A DNA stretch of 64,000 nt from Oceanospirillum sp048265165 (GCF_048265165.1 NZ_JBLXCD010000001.1:682001-746000); one strand, 5' to 3'. Shown: positions 1 through 8,671, counted from the stretch's first letter. Notes: a model not told the origin generated them from the sequence alone. Translations and numbers: made by a program.

Positions 1-1
1 G

Positions 2-745
2 GCTGAGGACTCAGGAACCAGTGTGTCTGACCTTAAGCTTATAGCCGAAGAAACCTCATACGTTGCGGGTATCATGGAGAAACCTTGCACTGACGGTCAC
101 TTACGCAGCGGCGACCCATCCCCGTCTACAGCATATGGTGTATACCGCGGCCTGATGTCTGCTGTTGAATATCGCCTGGGCCGCACTGATCTCGCGGGTC
201 TCAAAGTTGCAATTCAGGGCGTTGGCAATGTTGGTTTTCGACTGGCAAAGCACCTTCACCAGGCAGGGGCCAAGCTCTGGGTAACAGATATTTACAGCGA
301 TATGGTTCAGCGCTGCGTTAACGAGTTAGGCGCAACAGCCGTTGCTTCAGATGAAATCTACGGGCTGGATGTCGATGTTTTTTCTCCCTGTGCTATGGGT
401 GGTATTTTGAACGACGAGACCATCAGCCAGCTGAAAGCCAAGGTTATTGCAGGCGCTGCAAACAACCAGCTTGAGTCTCCACACCACGGAGCCCAGCTTC
501 GCGATAAGGGTATTCTTTACGCTCCTGATTACGCTATCAACTCCGGCGGCATCATTGATGTGGGCTATGAACGCATGGGCAACTTCGATCCCAAAGCCGT
601 TAATGAGCACATCGAGTCCATTCATAGCACCCTGATGGAAATCTTCTCCCGGGCCGATCATGAACAACAACCGACTCATGCTATTGCAGATCAGGTTGCA
701 CGCGAGCGCTTTGCTCACCCGGACGAAAACCTTCAGAACTCTTAA
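2..745 (+). CDS. Glu/Leu/Phe/Val dehydrogenase family, 3' part (leucine dehydrogenase-like)
   Basis: The reading frame is already open at base 2 (AEDSGTSVSDLKLI...), so the 5' part lies outside the window; the GTG at 23 is internal. What remains is mainly the NAD-binding Rossmann half, with the glycine motif QGVGNVG followed by LWVTDI, then FSPCAMGG and a C-terminal AINSGG...DVGYE stretch typical of leucine dehydrogenases. Family members reversibly deaminate branched-chain amino acids with NAD in the cytoplasm. The catalytic lysine region would be upstream and cannot be checked, so substrate choice between Leu, Val and Phe is unresolved. A GC-rich hairpin (772-790) follows without a T-run, so it is not called as a terminator. 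Confidence 0.85.
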   Translation, partial: AEDSGTSVSDLKLIAEETSYVAGIMEKPCTDGHLRSGDPSPSTAYGVYRGLMSAVEYRLGRTDLAGLKVAIQGVGNVGFRLAKHLHQAGAKLWVTDIYSDMVQRCVNELGATAVASDEIYGLDVDVFSPCAMGGILNDETISQLKAKVIAGAANNQLESPHHGAQLRDKGILYAPDYAINSGGIIDVGYERMGNFDPKAVNEHIESIHSTLMEIFSRADHEQQPTHAIADQVARERFAHPDENLQNS

Positions 746-830
746 TTTAATCCCACAAATCAGCTTAGCCTCGCCCCTGCTTTAAGGGGCTGACCTACTG
801 AGCTATTGCCAAAAAACCGAGGAGAAACTC

Positions 831-2222
831 GTGTCTAAAACAACGACAACAAATGCCACTGGGCACCAGGGCCTGCACTGGTCTTCACGCTGGGCATTTA
901 TTATGGCTGCAACCGGTTCTGCGGTCGGCCTTGGCAACATCTGGAAATTCCCATACATCACCGGTGAAAACGGTGGTGGAGCTTTCGTTCTGGTATACCT
1001 GGCCTGCATCGCCATTGTTGGCCTGCCGATTCTGATTGCCGAAGTACTCCTAGGCCGGAAAGGCGGAAAGAGCCCTGTCGCCAGTATGCGAGATCTGATT
1101 CGCGAACATAACGCCAAAGCAGGCTGGGTATCAATTGGTACACTGGGTACAATTGCAGCATTTCTGATTCTGTCATTCTATAGCGTTATTGGTGGCTGGG
1201 CGATCAACTACGTGGGCTACACCTTCAGCGGTGACTTTGTAGGCCAAAGCAGTGATGCCGTTGGCGGTATTTTTGGCTCCATGCTAGCGGATCCGTCAAC
1301 ACTACTGTTCTGGCACAGTATATTTATGGTATGCGTACTCTTTATTGTTGCCCGAGGCGTTAAAAGCGGCCTGGAAAAAGCCGTAACCTATCTGATGCCA
1401 GCCCTTTTTATACTCCTGGTCATCATGGTGGGCTACGCCATGACAACGGATGGTTTCGCCCAGGGCGTTAACTTCCTGTTCAATCCTGATTTTTCCAAGC
1501 TCAGTTCTGAGGGTGTGCTGAAAGCACTGGGACACGCGTTCTTTACTTTAAGTCTGGGCACAGGCGTCATGATGGCTTACGGCTCCTATCTGGACCAGGA
1601 TGTATCCATTGCCAAGACGTCCATCACAGTTGGCCTTATGGACACCCTTGTGGCACTGGTCGCTGGCATGGCAATTTTCCCGATCGTATTTGCGAACGGC
1701 ATGGAGCCAAGTGCGGGACCGGGTCTGATCTTCGTATCCCTGCCAATGGCGTTTGGTAGCATGTCCATGGGTACTCTAATCGGTACACTCTTCTTCATAT
1801 TGCTGGTATTTGCAGCACTTACTTCGGCAATCTCGCTCCTGGAGCCGTCTGTTGAATGGCTGGAAGAACGCAGTGGCTTTAATCGCCTGACAGCAACACT
1901 GGCTGCTGGCGGGGCTGTGTGGTTCCTGGGGATCGCAACGGTACTCTCCCTGAATGTATGGTCTGATGTTCACCCTCTGGGTATGTTGGCCGTTTTCGAA
2001 GGCAAAACCATCTTTGATCTGCTGGACTACATCACTGCCAACATTATGCTACCTCTGGCTGGCTTGTTGGCCGCACTATACGTAGGCTGGGTTATGAAGA
2101 AAGAAGATGTGGCAGACGAACTTAATATGTCCCAGGGTGCTTTGTCTCTGTTCTGGAATGTCATCCGCTATGTAACCCCTATGGCCGTCATCCTTGTGAT
2201 GTACAAATCCATCATGGGCTAG
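831..2222 (+). CDS. Sodium-dependent transporter, SNF/NSS family
   Basis: 463 residues of mostly hydrophobic sequence. The N-terminus carries the family signature of TM1 (SAVGLGNIWKFPY, then NGGGAFVLVY), which in this family forms the unwound substrate/Na+ site. About 11-12 membrane segments are visible, as in bacterial members such as LeuT or TnaT. The start is a GTG preceded by GAGGAG about six bases upstream. These inner-membrane symporters import amino acids or related amines with Na+. The position just after an amino-acid dehydrogenase suggests amino-acid uptake and catabolism, but the substrate cannot be read from the sequence. Confidence 0.9.
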   Translation: MSKTTTTNATGHQGLHWSSRWAFIMAATGSAVGLGNIWKFPYITGENGGGAFVLVYLACIAIVGLPILIAEVLLGRKGGKSPVASMRDLIREHNAKAGWVSIGTLGTIAAFLILSFYSVIGGWAINYVGYTFSGDFVGQSSDAVGGIFGSMLADPSTLLFWHSIFMVCVLFIVARGVKSGLEKAVTYLMPALFILLVIMVGYAMTTDGFAQGVNFLFNPDFSKLSSEGVLKALGHAFFTLSLGTGVMMAYGSYLDQDVSIAKTSITVGLMDTLVALVAGMAIFPIVFANGMEPSAGPGLIFVSLPMAFGSMSMGTLIGTLFFILLVFAALTSAISLLEPSVEWLEERSGFNRLTATLAAGGAVWFLGIATVLSLNVWSDVHPLGMLAVFEGKTIFDLLDYITANIMLPLAGLLAALYVGWVMKKEDVADELNMSQGALSLFWNVIRYVTPMAVILVMYKSIMG

Positions 2223-2251
2223 ATACGGAGTCAGAAGATTCACACAGAAAT

Positions 2252-2287
2252 AAAAAAAGCGGATCACTAAAAGTGATCCGCTTTTTT
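2252..2287 (+). terminator. Bidirectional Rho-independent terminator
   Basis: A-rich arm, then the near-perfect stem GCGGATCACT / AGTGATCCGC, then a T-run. It lies between the convergent SNF transporter (+) and the PAS-GGDEF gene (-), with A/T tracts on both sides, so it can serve both. Confidence 0.85.
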
Positions 2288-2344
2288 ATTCCGATAAGTA
2301 ACACTTAGTTCCCGAAAGCACAAAAAGCTTAATGGGCGAATATC

Positions 2345-3259
2345 CTAGGGATCGAGACTCGGGTTTAGCAGTGTCAGTACTTCATCGGCTTCCAGTCTGC
2401 GGTCACGATAATCTGTACCTACACGTTCAAGCAGAACCTCAGGATCGGCTGTAGGGCTGCCAAAATAGATACCCATACGTGCTTTAACCTTCAGTTCCGG
2501 CCATTCAGGGTAGTAGAGACGGGCAATGGCTCGCATCAGATGAGATACCAAATCCTGAACCGACTTCTTCGTTGCCATAGGCAATAACAGACAGATTTTT
2601 TTCCCTGAAAAACGGGCAGCATATTCAGGAACTTCCACTACCCGCTTCACAATCTGACCAATATGTAGGAAAACACGCTCACCGGCAGGCTGGCCGTACA
2701 GCTCGTTAATTTCCGGCATATTCTCAATATCCAGCAACATAAGACCAAAAGGCTTCTTGGTTTCATGTGACTTCATCATCACGTTATTCATGTAAGGCAG
2801 GAAATAAACACGTTGCATAAGCCCTGTTGCCGGGTCCAGCATAGAGTCCATCTGAGCTTCAGCCAGCATCTCGTGCACCTGATCTGTCTCAGCCATACGC
2901 TCAGTAACGTCATGACCTGAGATAAGAATTACCTCTTGCTGGTCAAGCTCTACACCCTGCAGCTGAAGATAGTAGTCACGCAGACCTACCAGCTTAGACA
3001 CCAGAACAGTATTCATCACAGAGTGCTTGTTTAAATCCACGGAAAGATTATCAAGAATCGCATTGAGTTCTGGCGCAGTAAATTCCGGGAACAGATCATG
3101 GGGGGAAAGATTACAAATTTCACCACTTTCATAGCCCAAAGCTGCCTCTGCAGCAGAGTTACTGTAAATAAAACTCAGGCTTTTCGGGTCAAGTAATAAC
3201 AACAACTCCCGGGACTGAGCAATAGCAGCCCCGACAAGTTGATCTGAAACAGCCATCAT
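2345..3259 (-). CDS. PAS domain protein with degenerate GGDEF domain
   Basis: 304 residues. Residues about 10-120 look like a PAS sensor domain (LLLLDPKSLSFIYSN...). Residues about 135-300 look like a GGDEF domain: it opens with DPATGL, equivalent to the DxLT lead-in. The active-site signature reads RFSGKKICLLLP where an active cyclase has R-x-GGDEF-x-x-LLP. The metal and GTP contact residues are therefore lost, and diguanylate cyclase activity is unlikely; a binding or sensory role is inferred. AAGGAGA sits just upstream of two adjacent ATG codons (3259 and 3256); the second has the better spacing. No EAL domain and no membrane segment are seen, so it is cytoplasmic. Confidence 0.8.
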   Translation of the reverse strand: MMAVSDQLVGAAIAQSRELLLLLDPKSLSFIYSNSAAEAALGYESGEICNLSPHDLFPEFTAPELNAILDNLSVDLNKHSVMNTVLVSKLVGLRDYYLQLQGVELDQQEVILISGHDVTERMAETDQVHEMLAEAQMDSMLDPATGLMQRVYFLPYMNNVMMKSHETKKPFGLMLLDIENMPEINELYGQPAGERVFLHIGQIVKRVVEVPEYAARFSGKKICLLLPMATKKSVQDLVSHLMRAIARLYYPEWPELKVKARMGIYFGSPTADPEVLLERVGTDYRDRRLEADEVLTLLNPSLDP

Positions 3260-3408
3260 CGCACTCTCCTTAAACCTTTGTTCTTATCGGTAGACTAAGA
3301 AAATACCCCCAACGCCCTTCCAATAAAAGCAGCAAAAGGTAACGCTTTGTCTTAATCGGATAAAACAAGACGAATAAGCCAAAGCAAACACCTGCATCCA
3401 AGACAAAA

Positions 3409-4113
3409 CTACCAGCGCAGAGTCTCTTTGACAAAGGGTATAGTTAACTTCCTCTGAGCCATCAGAGATGCATGATCTAATACCGACAGCATATCGAATA
3501 ATTCGCGCAAACTTCTTGGACTTCGGTGCAATATATACCGTGCAACCTCATCCGTCAGCTCTAAGCCCCGCTCGTGAGCACGTAACTTAAAAGCCATTAT
3601 TTTTTGTTCGTCATCAAGCTTGTGCAGCACCGAAGTAATGCCCCACGCCAAACGGGAGGAAAGGTCAGGTAGCTTCACCCCCAGCTTCGAGGGAGGTGCA
3701 TCTGCAGAGATCACCAGTACTTTTCCAGCATCGCGCAAACGGTTAAAGCAGTGAAATAGTGCTGCTTCCCATTTGGCCCGACCCGCTACTAAATGAAGGT
3801 CATCAATACAAACCAGGTCCAGCGCTTCCAGGCCCTCCAGCAGCTCTGGGGACAGAAGAGCAAGTTCATCCAAAGGCAGGTACACAGAGCGGAAACCTAA
3901 AGCATCAGCCTGATGGCAAAGAGCCTGCAACAGATGGCTTTTGCCTGAATCCTGAGGCCCATAGATGTACTGAAATGTCTCACCGCCACTTTCAAGAAGC
4001 GAACACAAAGCCTCCAGAAGATAAATATTATCCCCCGGAAAAAAATTAGCAAACGTTGCATCGTCTCTTAGACCGATACTTAATGATAGCTGTGAAGCTT
4101 GAAAATCAGCCAT
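3409..4113 (-). CDS. hda: DnaA regulatory inactivator Hda
   Basis: 234 residues, the usual length. It is an AAA+ protein related to DnaA domain III but without the DnaA DNA-binding domain. Near the N-terminus QLSLSI (residues 8-13) resembles the beta-clamp binding motif of Hda. GPQDSGKSHLL is the Walker A region and LVCIDDLHL the Walker B. With clamp-loaded DNA, Hda stimulates ATP hydrolysis by DnaA and so limits re-initiation of replication. The arginine-finger region (SSRLAWG) is present. It lies downstream of a possible 35-residue membrane peptide and upstream of the PAS-GGDEF gene, all on the minus strand. Confidence 0.92.
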   Translation of the reverse strand: MADFQASQLSLSIGLRDDATFANFFPGDNIYLLEALCSLLESGGETFQYIYGPQDSGKSHLLQALCHQADALGFRSVYLPLDELALLSPELLEGLEALDLVCIDDLHLVAGRAKWEAALFHCFNRLRDAGKVLVISADAPPSKLGVKLPDLSSRLAWGITSVLHKLDDEQKIMAFKLRAHERGLELTDEVARYILHRSPRSLRELFDMLSVLDHASLMAQRKLTIPFVKETLRW

Positions 4114-4289
4114 ATTTCAATGACTTACCTTTAAAAACCCATCATGAGGAATAAATTAGCTGCTTTGCAGAACAAAAGAAAGCCTCTTGTTCATTTATAC
4201 AGCAATCAGCCATTAGTTGTCCCGCATGAATTGTATCAAATCCAAGTTCAGGCTGGTGCAAACATCATTCATTAAGCTTCAGAAAAGAT

Positions 4290-4397
4290 TCAGAACCAGC
4301 CTGCAGCAACACCAAGCCGATAGAAAAGAGCCACACTGGCAATAACCCAAAGCAGCTTTACCCAGAATGGAAAGCACGCTGAAATATCTTTATCCAT
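4290..4397 (-). CDS. Possible 35-residue single-pass membrane peptide
   Basis: The frame MDKDISACFPFWVKLLWVIA... ends GVAAGWF: a short charged start followed by one hydrophobic segment (about residues 9-30). An AAAGGAG sequence precedes the ATG at 4397 by nine bases. A longer frame upstream exists (TTG at 4493) but has no ribosome site and overlaps the tRNA terminator, so the short form is preferred. I do not recognise the family. It could be a small membrane peptide or chance. Confidence 0.4.
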   Translation of the reverse strand: MDKDISACFPFWVKLLWVIASVALFYRLGVAAGWF

Positions 4398-4491
4398 AGC
4401 AAGCAACTCCTTTTGAACACGCTTTTGTAGGATAGCAGATTCTAAATCAAAGAACCCCAAACCATAACTAGGATGAACCCGAGCTACAGAC

Positions 4492-4523
4492 AAAAAAAAA
4501 CCTGCTCATAAGAGCAGGTTTTT
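4492..4523 (-). terminator. Rho-independent terminator of tRNA-Ser copy 1
   Basis: On the minus strand: AAAACCTGCTC, loop TTAT, GAGCAGGTTTT, then a long T-run. It begins just past the CCA end of the tRNA at 4531. Confidence 0.85.
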
Positions 4524-4530
4524 ATAAAAA

Positions 4531-4621
4531 TGGCGGAGGGACAGGGATTTGAACCCTGGAAGGGCTATTAACCCTTGCCGGTTTTCAAGACCGGTGCTTT
4601 CAGCCGCTCAGCCATCCCTCC
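4531..4621 (-). tRNA. tRNA-Ser (anticodon UGA), copy 1
   Basis: A 91-nt class II tRNA with encoded CCA. The acceptor GGAGGGA pairs with TCCCTCC, with discriminator G. The anticodon stem ACCGG/CCGGT (seen around CTTGAAA) gives anticodon UGA, reading UCN serine codons. A long variable arm and the T loop GTTCAAATC are present. It is identical to the copy at 4853-4943. Confidence 0.95.
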
Positions 4622-4805
4622 AGCAAGACGGCATTATACGGACTGTTTTTTTCAGGTCAACAAAAAAAGGAAAAAATCTTTATATTCAACAAGATGGCCG
4701 CAAAATCCAATGCGTACCTATGCGGAGCGCTTTTCATAAAAGCTACACTTCGAAGGCAAGACCTAAAACACAACCCCGGCAGCCAAAAGAGAAAGTGAAA
4801 GTGAA

Positions 4806-4844
4806 AGAAAAAAAAAGGAGCAACACCTAGGTGTTGCGCCTTTT
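4806..4844 (-). terminator. Rho-independent terminator of tRNA-Ser copy 2
   Basis: Palindromic stem GCAACACC/GGTGTTGC flanked by A and T tracts. On the minus strand it is followed by at least nine T residues. It lies just after the CCA end of the second tRNA gene. Confidence 0.8.
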
Positions 4845-4852
4845 CAGAATAA

Positions 4853-4943
4853 TGGCGGAGGGACAGGGATTTGAACCCTGGAAGGGCTATTAACCCTTGC
4901 CGGTTTTCAAGACCGGTGCTTTCAGCCGCTCAGCCATCCCTCC
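4853..4943 (-). tRNA. tRNA-Ser (anticodon UGA), copy 2
   Basis: Same 91-nt sequence as 4531-4621, base for base, with encoded CCA and anticodon UGA. About 230 bp separate the two copies, including the second copy's own terminator, so they are probably separate transcripts rather than one precursor. Confidence 0.95.
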
Positions 4944-5087
4944 AGCTGGCGCATATGATACGCAAATATTTTTTTTCGTCAATAGACATTTCATGTTTTT
5001 TCTCAGGTTATACAAGGCTTTAACTTTTGAACATAAACAGACAGAATAGGTCTTAATGACGACTACGAAGAATAGAGGAGCTATTCA

Positions 5088-5753
5088 ATGGCTATCGAAG
5101 AATACAACACCTACGGTTCGGCCTCTGCTGTCCCCGTTAATAAGGTTATCCGTAACACCTTTATGCTGCTGAGCATGACGCTGGCGTTCAGCGCATTCAC
5201 CGCTTTTGTTTCGGCGGCGATGGGGTTCGGTCGCATGAATATCTTTGTTTTTCTGATCGGCGCTTATGGCCTGATGTTTTTAACTCATAAAACTCAGAAC
5301 AGCATCTGGGGTCTTGTTAGTGCATTTGCCTTTACAGGCTTTATGGGCCTCACGATTGGCCCTGTTGTTTCCATGTATCTCTCTCTGCCTAACGGTGGTC
5401 AGGTTGTCACAACAGCATTAGCCAGCACCGCTGTTATTTTCCTGGCACTGTCAGGCTACGCCCTGACATCGAAAAAAGATTTCAGCTTCCTGAGCGGCTT
5501 TATGTTTGTCGGCTTCCTGGTACTGGTCGGTGCCATGATCGCAGGCTTTTTCTTCAGTATTCCCGGCTTAAGCCTGATGATCTCAGCGGGTTTCGTGCTT
5601 TTTGCTTCCGCTGCGATCCTGTATGAAACCAGCCAGCTAGTACATGATGGGCAACGTAATTATATTATGGCGACCATCGGGTTATATGTCTCCATCTATA
5701 ACCTCTTTATGAGCCTACTCCACCTGACCGGGGCGCTAAGTGGAGACGACTAA
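5088..5753 (+). CDS. yccA: Bax inhibitor-1/YccA family membrane protein
   Basis: 221 residues with about seven hydrophobic segments and a short polar N-terminus (MAIEEYNTYG). This is the layout of the UPF0005/BI-1 family. In E. coli YccA is a substrate and inhibitor of the membrane protease FtsH. The motif ASAAILYETSQLV near the C-terminus and the terminal hydrophobic helix followed by acidic residues fit the family. AATAGAGGAG lies eight bases before the ATG. As in E. coli, it sits close to tusE. A terminator follows at 5778. Confidence 0.88.
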   Translation: MAIEEYNTYGSASAVPVNKVIRNTFMLLSMTLAFSAFTAFVSAAMGFGRMNIFVFLIGAYGLMFLTHKTQNSIWGLVSAFAFTGFMGLTIGPVVSMYLSLPNGGQVVTTALASTAVIFLALSGYALTSKKDFSFLSGFMFVGFLVLVGAMIAGFFFSIPGLSLMISAGFVLFASAAILYETSQLVHDGQRNYIMATIGLYVSIYNLFMSLLHLTGALSGDD

Positions 5754-5777
5754 AACAGGCTGAGTAAGTTATACTAA

Positions 5778-5803
5778 GCGCCCTGCACTGCAGGGCGTTT
5801 TTG
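5778..5803 (+). terminator. Rho-independent terminator after yccA
   Basis: Stem CGCCCTGCA/TGCAGGGCG followed by TTTTTGTTT. Confidence 0.85.
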
Positions 5804-5943
5804 TTTCTGCCCGTCAGGGTTACCCCAGATACAGCTGCAAGCCAAAAGACAGACATCAGAGACCAGGGTTATCCAGCTAAGACAATCCGGTGCTGCAATT
5901 TTTAGAATTGTGATGAAAAGTTGTAATGAAGAATTGTGATCAA

Positions 5944-6336
5944 ATGAACTACAGTATTGCCATTTATGGCGGCCCCTACAGCGACCAGGCCTCCCTCAGC
6001 GCACTGCATTTTACCCGGGCGGTATTAAAGCGTGAACACCGGGTTCAGCGGGTTTTCTTTTACCATGATGGCGTATACAACAGTTCAGCGTTGGTAACGC
6101 CTCCTCAGGACGAAATTAATGTGCCAATACAATGGCAGACCTTGGCCAGCGAGCACGGAATTGAATTGGTGGTTTGTATCGCAGCGGCAGTCCGACGCGG
6201 GCTTCTGGACGAGAAAGAAGCCAAACGTTACAGCAAGTCGTCGCATAACCTGGCCGACGGATACACTCTTTCAGGTTTGGGTCAGCTTATTGATGCCAGC
6301 ATTAACTGCGACAAACTGATTACCTTTGGAGCCTGA
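5944..6336 (+). CDS. tusD: Sulfurtransferase TusD
   Basis: DsrE-family subunit of the TusBCD relay, which passes persulfide sulfur from TusA to TusE for 2-thiolation of tRNA wobble uridine. With the ATG at 5944 the protein is 130 residues, and the conserved cysteine in VVCIAAA falls at residue 78, the same number as the active Cys of E. coli TusD. An upstream in-frame ATG at 5926 would add six residues, shift that position and has no better ribosome site. It is the first gene of tusD-tusC-tusB-tusE, which are tightly spaced. Confidence 0.93.
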   Translation: MNYSIAIYGGPYSDQASLSALHFTRAVLKREHRVQRVFFYHDGVYNSSALVTPPQDEINVPIQWQTLASEHGIELVVCIAAAVRRGLLDEKEAKRYSKSSHNLADGYTLSGLGQLIDASINCDKLITFGA

Positions 6337-6338
6337 GA

Positions 6339-6695
6339 ATGTCCGAACTACTGATTATTTTCCGTAAAGCTCCCATCGGTACATCCTGGGCAAGAGAAGC
6401 AATTGACCTGGCGCTGGTTGGTGCAGCGTTCGGCCAGCAGGCAACACTGCTTTTTATGGGGGATGGTGTTTATCAGTTATTGAGCAATCAACAGCCGGAT
6501 CAGGTTGAGCAAAAAGGTACTCAGGCAATGATGAAAGCCCTGCCGATGTACGATATTGATCAGGTCTTTGTTTGTGAGAAAAGCCTGAGCGAGCGAGGGT
6601 TAACGACAAACCTGCTGGGTTTCGAATGTGAAACCATCAGCCAGCCCAGCCTACAGAAACTTCTGAACAGCCATCGTCAGATTTTTAATTTTTAA
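6339..6695 (+). CDS. tusC: Sulfurtransferase complex subunit TusC
   Basis: 118 residues, close to the 119 of the E. coli protein. It is a DsrF/DsrE-fold subunit (ELLIIFRKAPIGTSWAREAIDLAL, FMGDGVYQLL). It starts two bases after the tusD stop. TusC is structural in the TusBCD hexamer. No feature suggests an alternative function. Confidence 0.92.
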   Translation: MSELLIIFRKAPIGTSWAREAIDLALVGAAFGQQATLLFMGDGVYQLLSNQQPDQVEQKGTQAMMKALPMYDIDQVFVCEKSLSERGLTTNLLGFECETISQPSLQKLLNSHRQIFNF

Positions 6696-6730
6696 GCGTT
6701 CAATAACGCCATAGTTTTGCGAATCCAAAG

Positions 6731-7021
6731 ATGATTTTACATACGGTTAATAAATCACCATCAACCAGTAGCGCATTGCAGGAGTGCCTGTACAGCGCCA
6801 GTAGTGGCGATAGCGTGCTCTTTATCGAGGATGGCGTCTACAGTGCAACATCAGCTTTCAAAGAGCTACTGCGCGATGATCTAAGCTACTTTGTACTCTG
6901 GAATGATACCGCTGCACGCGGCTTGAATGACGCCCTGCTGATCGAGCAGTGCCAGCCCGTAGATTACTCAGGTTTCGTTGAGCTGACTGAACAGGCAGAT
7001 TCTGTCTGCAGCTGGTTTTAA
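6731..7021 (+). CDS. tusB: Sulfurtransferase complex subunit TusB (DsrH-like)
   Basis: 96 residues against 95 in E. coli. MILHTVNKSP at the start and VLFIEDGVYSA in the middle are DsrH features, and a cysteine at residue 19 occupies the usual DsrH position. Third subunit of the cytoplasmic TusBCD complex. A 35-base gap separates it from tusC; tusE begins four bases after its stop. Confidence 0.9.
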   Translation: MILHTVNKSPSTSSALQECLYSASSGDSVLFIEDGVYSATSAFKELLRDDLSYFVLWNDTAARGLNDALLIEQCQPVDYSGFVELTEQADSVCSWF

Positions 7022-7025
7022 TTTT

Positions 7026-7355
7026 ATGCTGACAATTGGAAATAAGCAGATCCCTGTGGACAGTGAAGGCTATCTGGAACAACTTTCAGACTGGCAACCA
7101 GAGGTAGCGGAGCAGATCGCAAAAAAGGAAGGGCTGGAGCTGACAGAGGCCCATTGGGAGATTATTAATTTGCTGCGCCGGTTTTATCAGGAATTTGAAC
7201 TCTCTCCTGCCATGCGGCCTCTGGTGAAATATATTGGGCTGAACCTGGGTAAAGAAAAAGCTAAAAGTATTTATCTGATGCAGCTATTTGGTGAAAGCCC
7301 GGCCAAAATGACCAGTAAGCTGGCAGGACTTCCCAAGCCTACCAACTGTCTTTGA
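7026..7355 (+). CDS. tusE: Sulfur relay protein TusE (DsrC-like)
   Basis: 109 residues, with the penultimate cysteine at residue 108 in the tail PTNCL, as in E. coli TusE. It accepts sulfur from TusD and delivers it to the thiouridylase MnmA bound to tRNA. The ordered DsrC core (W-x-P-E-V-A-E-Q-I-A, EFELSPAMRPL) is visible. Last gene of the tus run; no clear terminator is seen in the 180 bp before the next gene. Confidence 0.93.
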   Translation: MLTIGNKQIPVDSEGYLEQLSDWQPEVAEQIAKKEGLELTEAHWEIINLLRRFYQEFELSPAMRPLVKYIGLNLGKEKAKSIYLMQLFGESPAKMTSKLAGLPKPTNCL

Positions 7356-7535
7356 AACAGTTCATTCTGAAAAATGCCAGAGAAATACTAACAAACAATA
7401 GATATTCAATTTATCACCCAAAGTATAGGCTTAGCCCCTATCACTGGGCCGTTAAAAACAATATTCTATTAAGAACAATAACTTAATAATAAAACCCTAA
7501 ACGATTCATAAAGCTAACATAGGATACGATTTCAG

Positions 7536-8606
7536 ATGCCTAAAACTCGTCTGACGAATGTCAATGTGGTGTCTCAGGATGTCCTGATCACCCCAGAAGA
7601 ACTGAAAAAAAAGATTCCTTTAACGGACCCGGCCCGTGGATCGGTGGTTGAAGGTCGTGAGACTATTCAAAATATTCTTGACGGTAAAGACCAGCGCTTG
7701 TTTGTTGTGGTAGGCCCCTGCTCTATCCATGATATTGATGCTGCCAAAGACTACGCAAAGCGCCTGAAAGCACTTTCCGACAAAGTCAGTGATACGCTGT
7801 ATATCGTCATGCGTGTTTATTTTGAGAAGCCGCGCACCACGGTTGGCTGGAAAGGACTGATCAACGACCCTCATCTGGATGACTCTTTCCAACTGGAAGA
7901 GGGTCTGCATATTGGCCGCCAACTCCTGGTCGATCTGGCCGAAATGGGACTGCCTTTGGCAACAGAAGCTCTGGACCCGATTTCACCTCAATATCTGCAG
8001 GATGTTATCGCATGGTCTGCTATTGGTGCTCGTACCACAGAGTCCCAGACACACCGCGAAATGACCAGTGGTCTGTCGATGCCAATCGGCTTTAAAAATG
8101 GTACAGATGGCGGCCTAGAGGTAGCAACTAACGCACTGCAGTCTGCATCTCATCCCCACAGCTTCCTGGGTATTAATCAGGCTGGCCAGGTTGCCGTGAT
8201 ACGTACAAAAGGCAACCAATATGGCCATGTGGTTCTTCGCGGTGGGAATGGCAAACCCAACTACGATTCGGTCAGTGTCGCCCTGTGTGAGCAGGATCTG
8301 GAAAAGGCTAAACTGCCGAAGAACATCATGATCGACTGCAGCCATGCAAACTCCAACAAAGATCCGGCACTACAACCATTGGTTATGGAAAATGTCACCC
8401 ATCAGATTCTGGATGGCAACCAATCGATTGTTGGCCTGATGATTGAGAGCAACATAGGCTGGGGTAATCAGAAAATGTCCCCAAACCGGGACGAGATGGA
8501 ATATGGCGTCTCCATTACAGATGCCTGTATAGACTGGGATACCACAGAAGAAACATTGCTGAAGATGGCAGAAAAACTACGTCCAGCACTGCCTGAGCGT
8601 CGCTAA
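7536..8606 (+). CDS. 3-deoxy-7-phosphoheptulonate synthase, class I (AroF/G/H type)
   Basis: 356 residues. Condenses phosphoenolpyruvate with erythrose 4-phosphate, the first step of aromatic amino-acid synthesis. Class I signatures are present: VVGPCSIHD with the metal cysteine, YFEKPRTTVGWKGLINDP for PEP binding, GARTTESQ, GFKNGTDG and IDCSHANSNKDP. Sequence around ATEALDPISPQYL is closer to the Tyr/Trp-sensitive isoforms than to AroG, so no letter is assigned. The 180 bp upstream are AT-rich and probably hold its promoter. A bidirectional terminator follows. Confidence 0.92.
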   Translation: MPKTRLTNVNVVSQDVLITPEELKKKIPLTDPARGSVVEGRETIQNILDGKDQRLFVVVGPCSIHDIDAAKDYAKRLKALSDKVSDTLYIVMRVYFEKPRTTVGWKGLINDPHLDDSFQLEEGLHIGRQLLVDLAEMGLPLATEALDPISPQYLQDVIAWSAIGARTTESQTHREMTSGLSMPIGFKNGTDGGLEVATNALQSASHPHSFLGINQAGQVAVIRTKGNQYGHVVLRGGNGKPNYDSVSVALCEQDLEKAKLPKNIMIDCSHANSNKDPALQPLVMENVTHQILDGNQSIVGLMIESNIGWGNQKMSPNRDEMEYGVSITDACIDWDTTEETLLKMAEKLRPALPERR

Positions 8607-8631
8607 CCTCTTCTTATATCTGACTGAAAAC

Positions 8632-8671
8632 AAAAAAGCTCCGACGGAGTCGCCTCTGCCGGAGCTTTTTT
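8632..8671 (+). terminator. Bidirectional Rho-independent terminator
   Basis: AAAAAAGCTCCG pairs with CGGAGCTTTTTT around a GC-rich loop. It sits between the DAHP synthase gene (+) and the convergent hisA-like gene (-) and has A/T tracts on both sides. Confidence 0.85.

Noticed and set aside
347..718. Minus-strand open frame opposite the dehydrogenase
   Set aside because: Antisense to a clearly coding frame; no ribosome site or recognisable sequence.
4549..4830. Plus-strand frame across the two tRNA genes
   Set aside because: Overlaps tRNA genes and terminators and has low-complexity Lys-rich ends; shadow frame.
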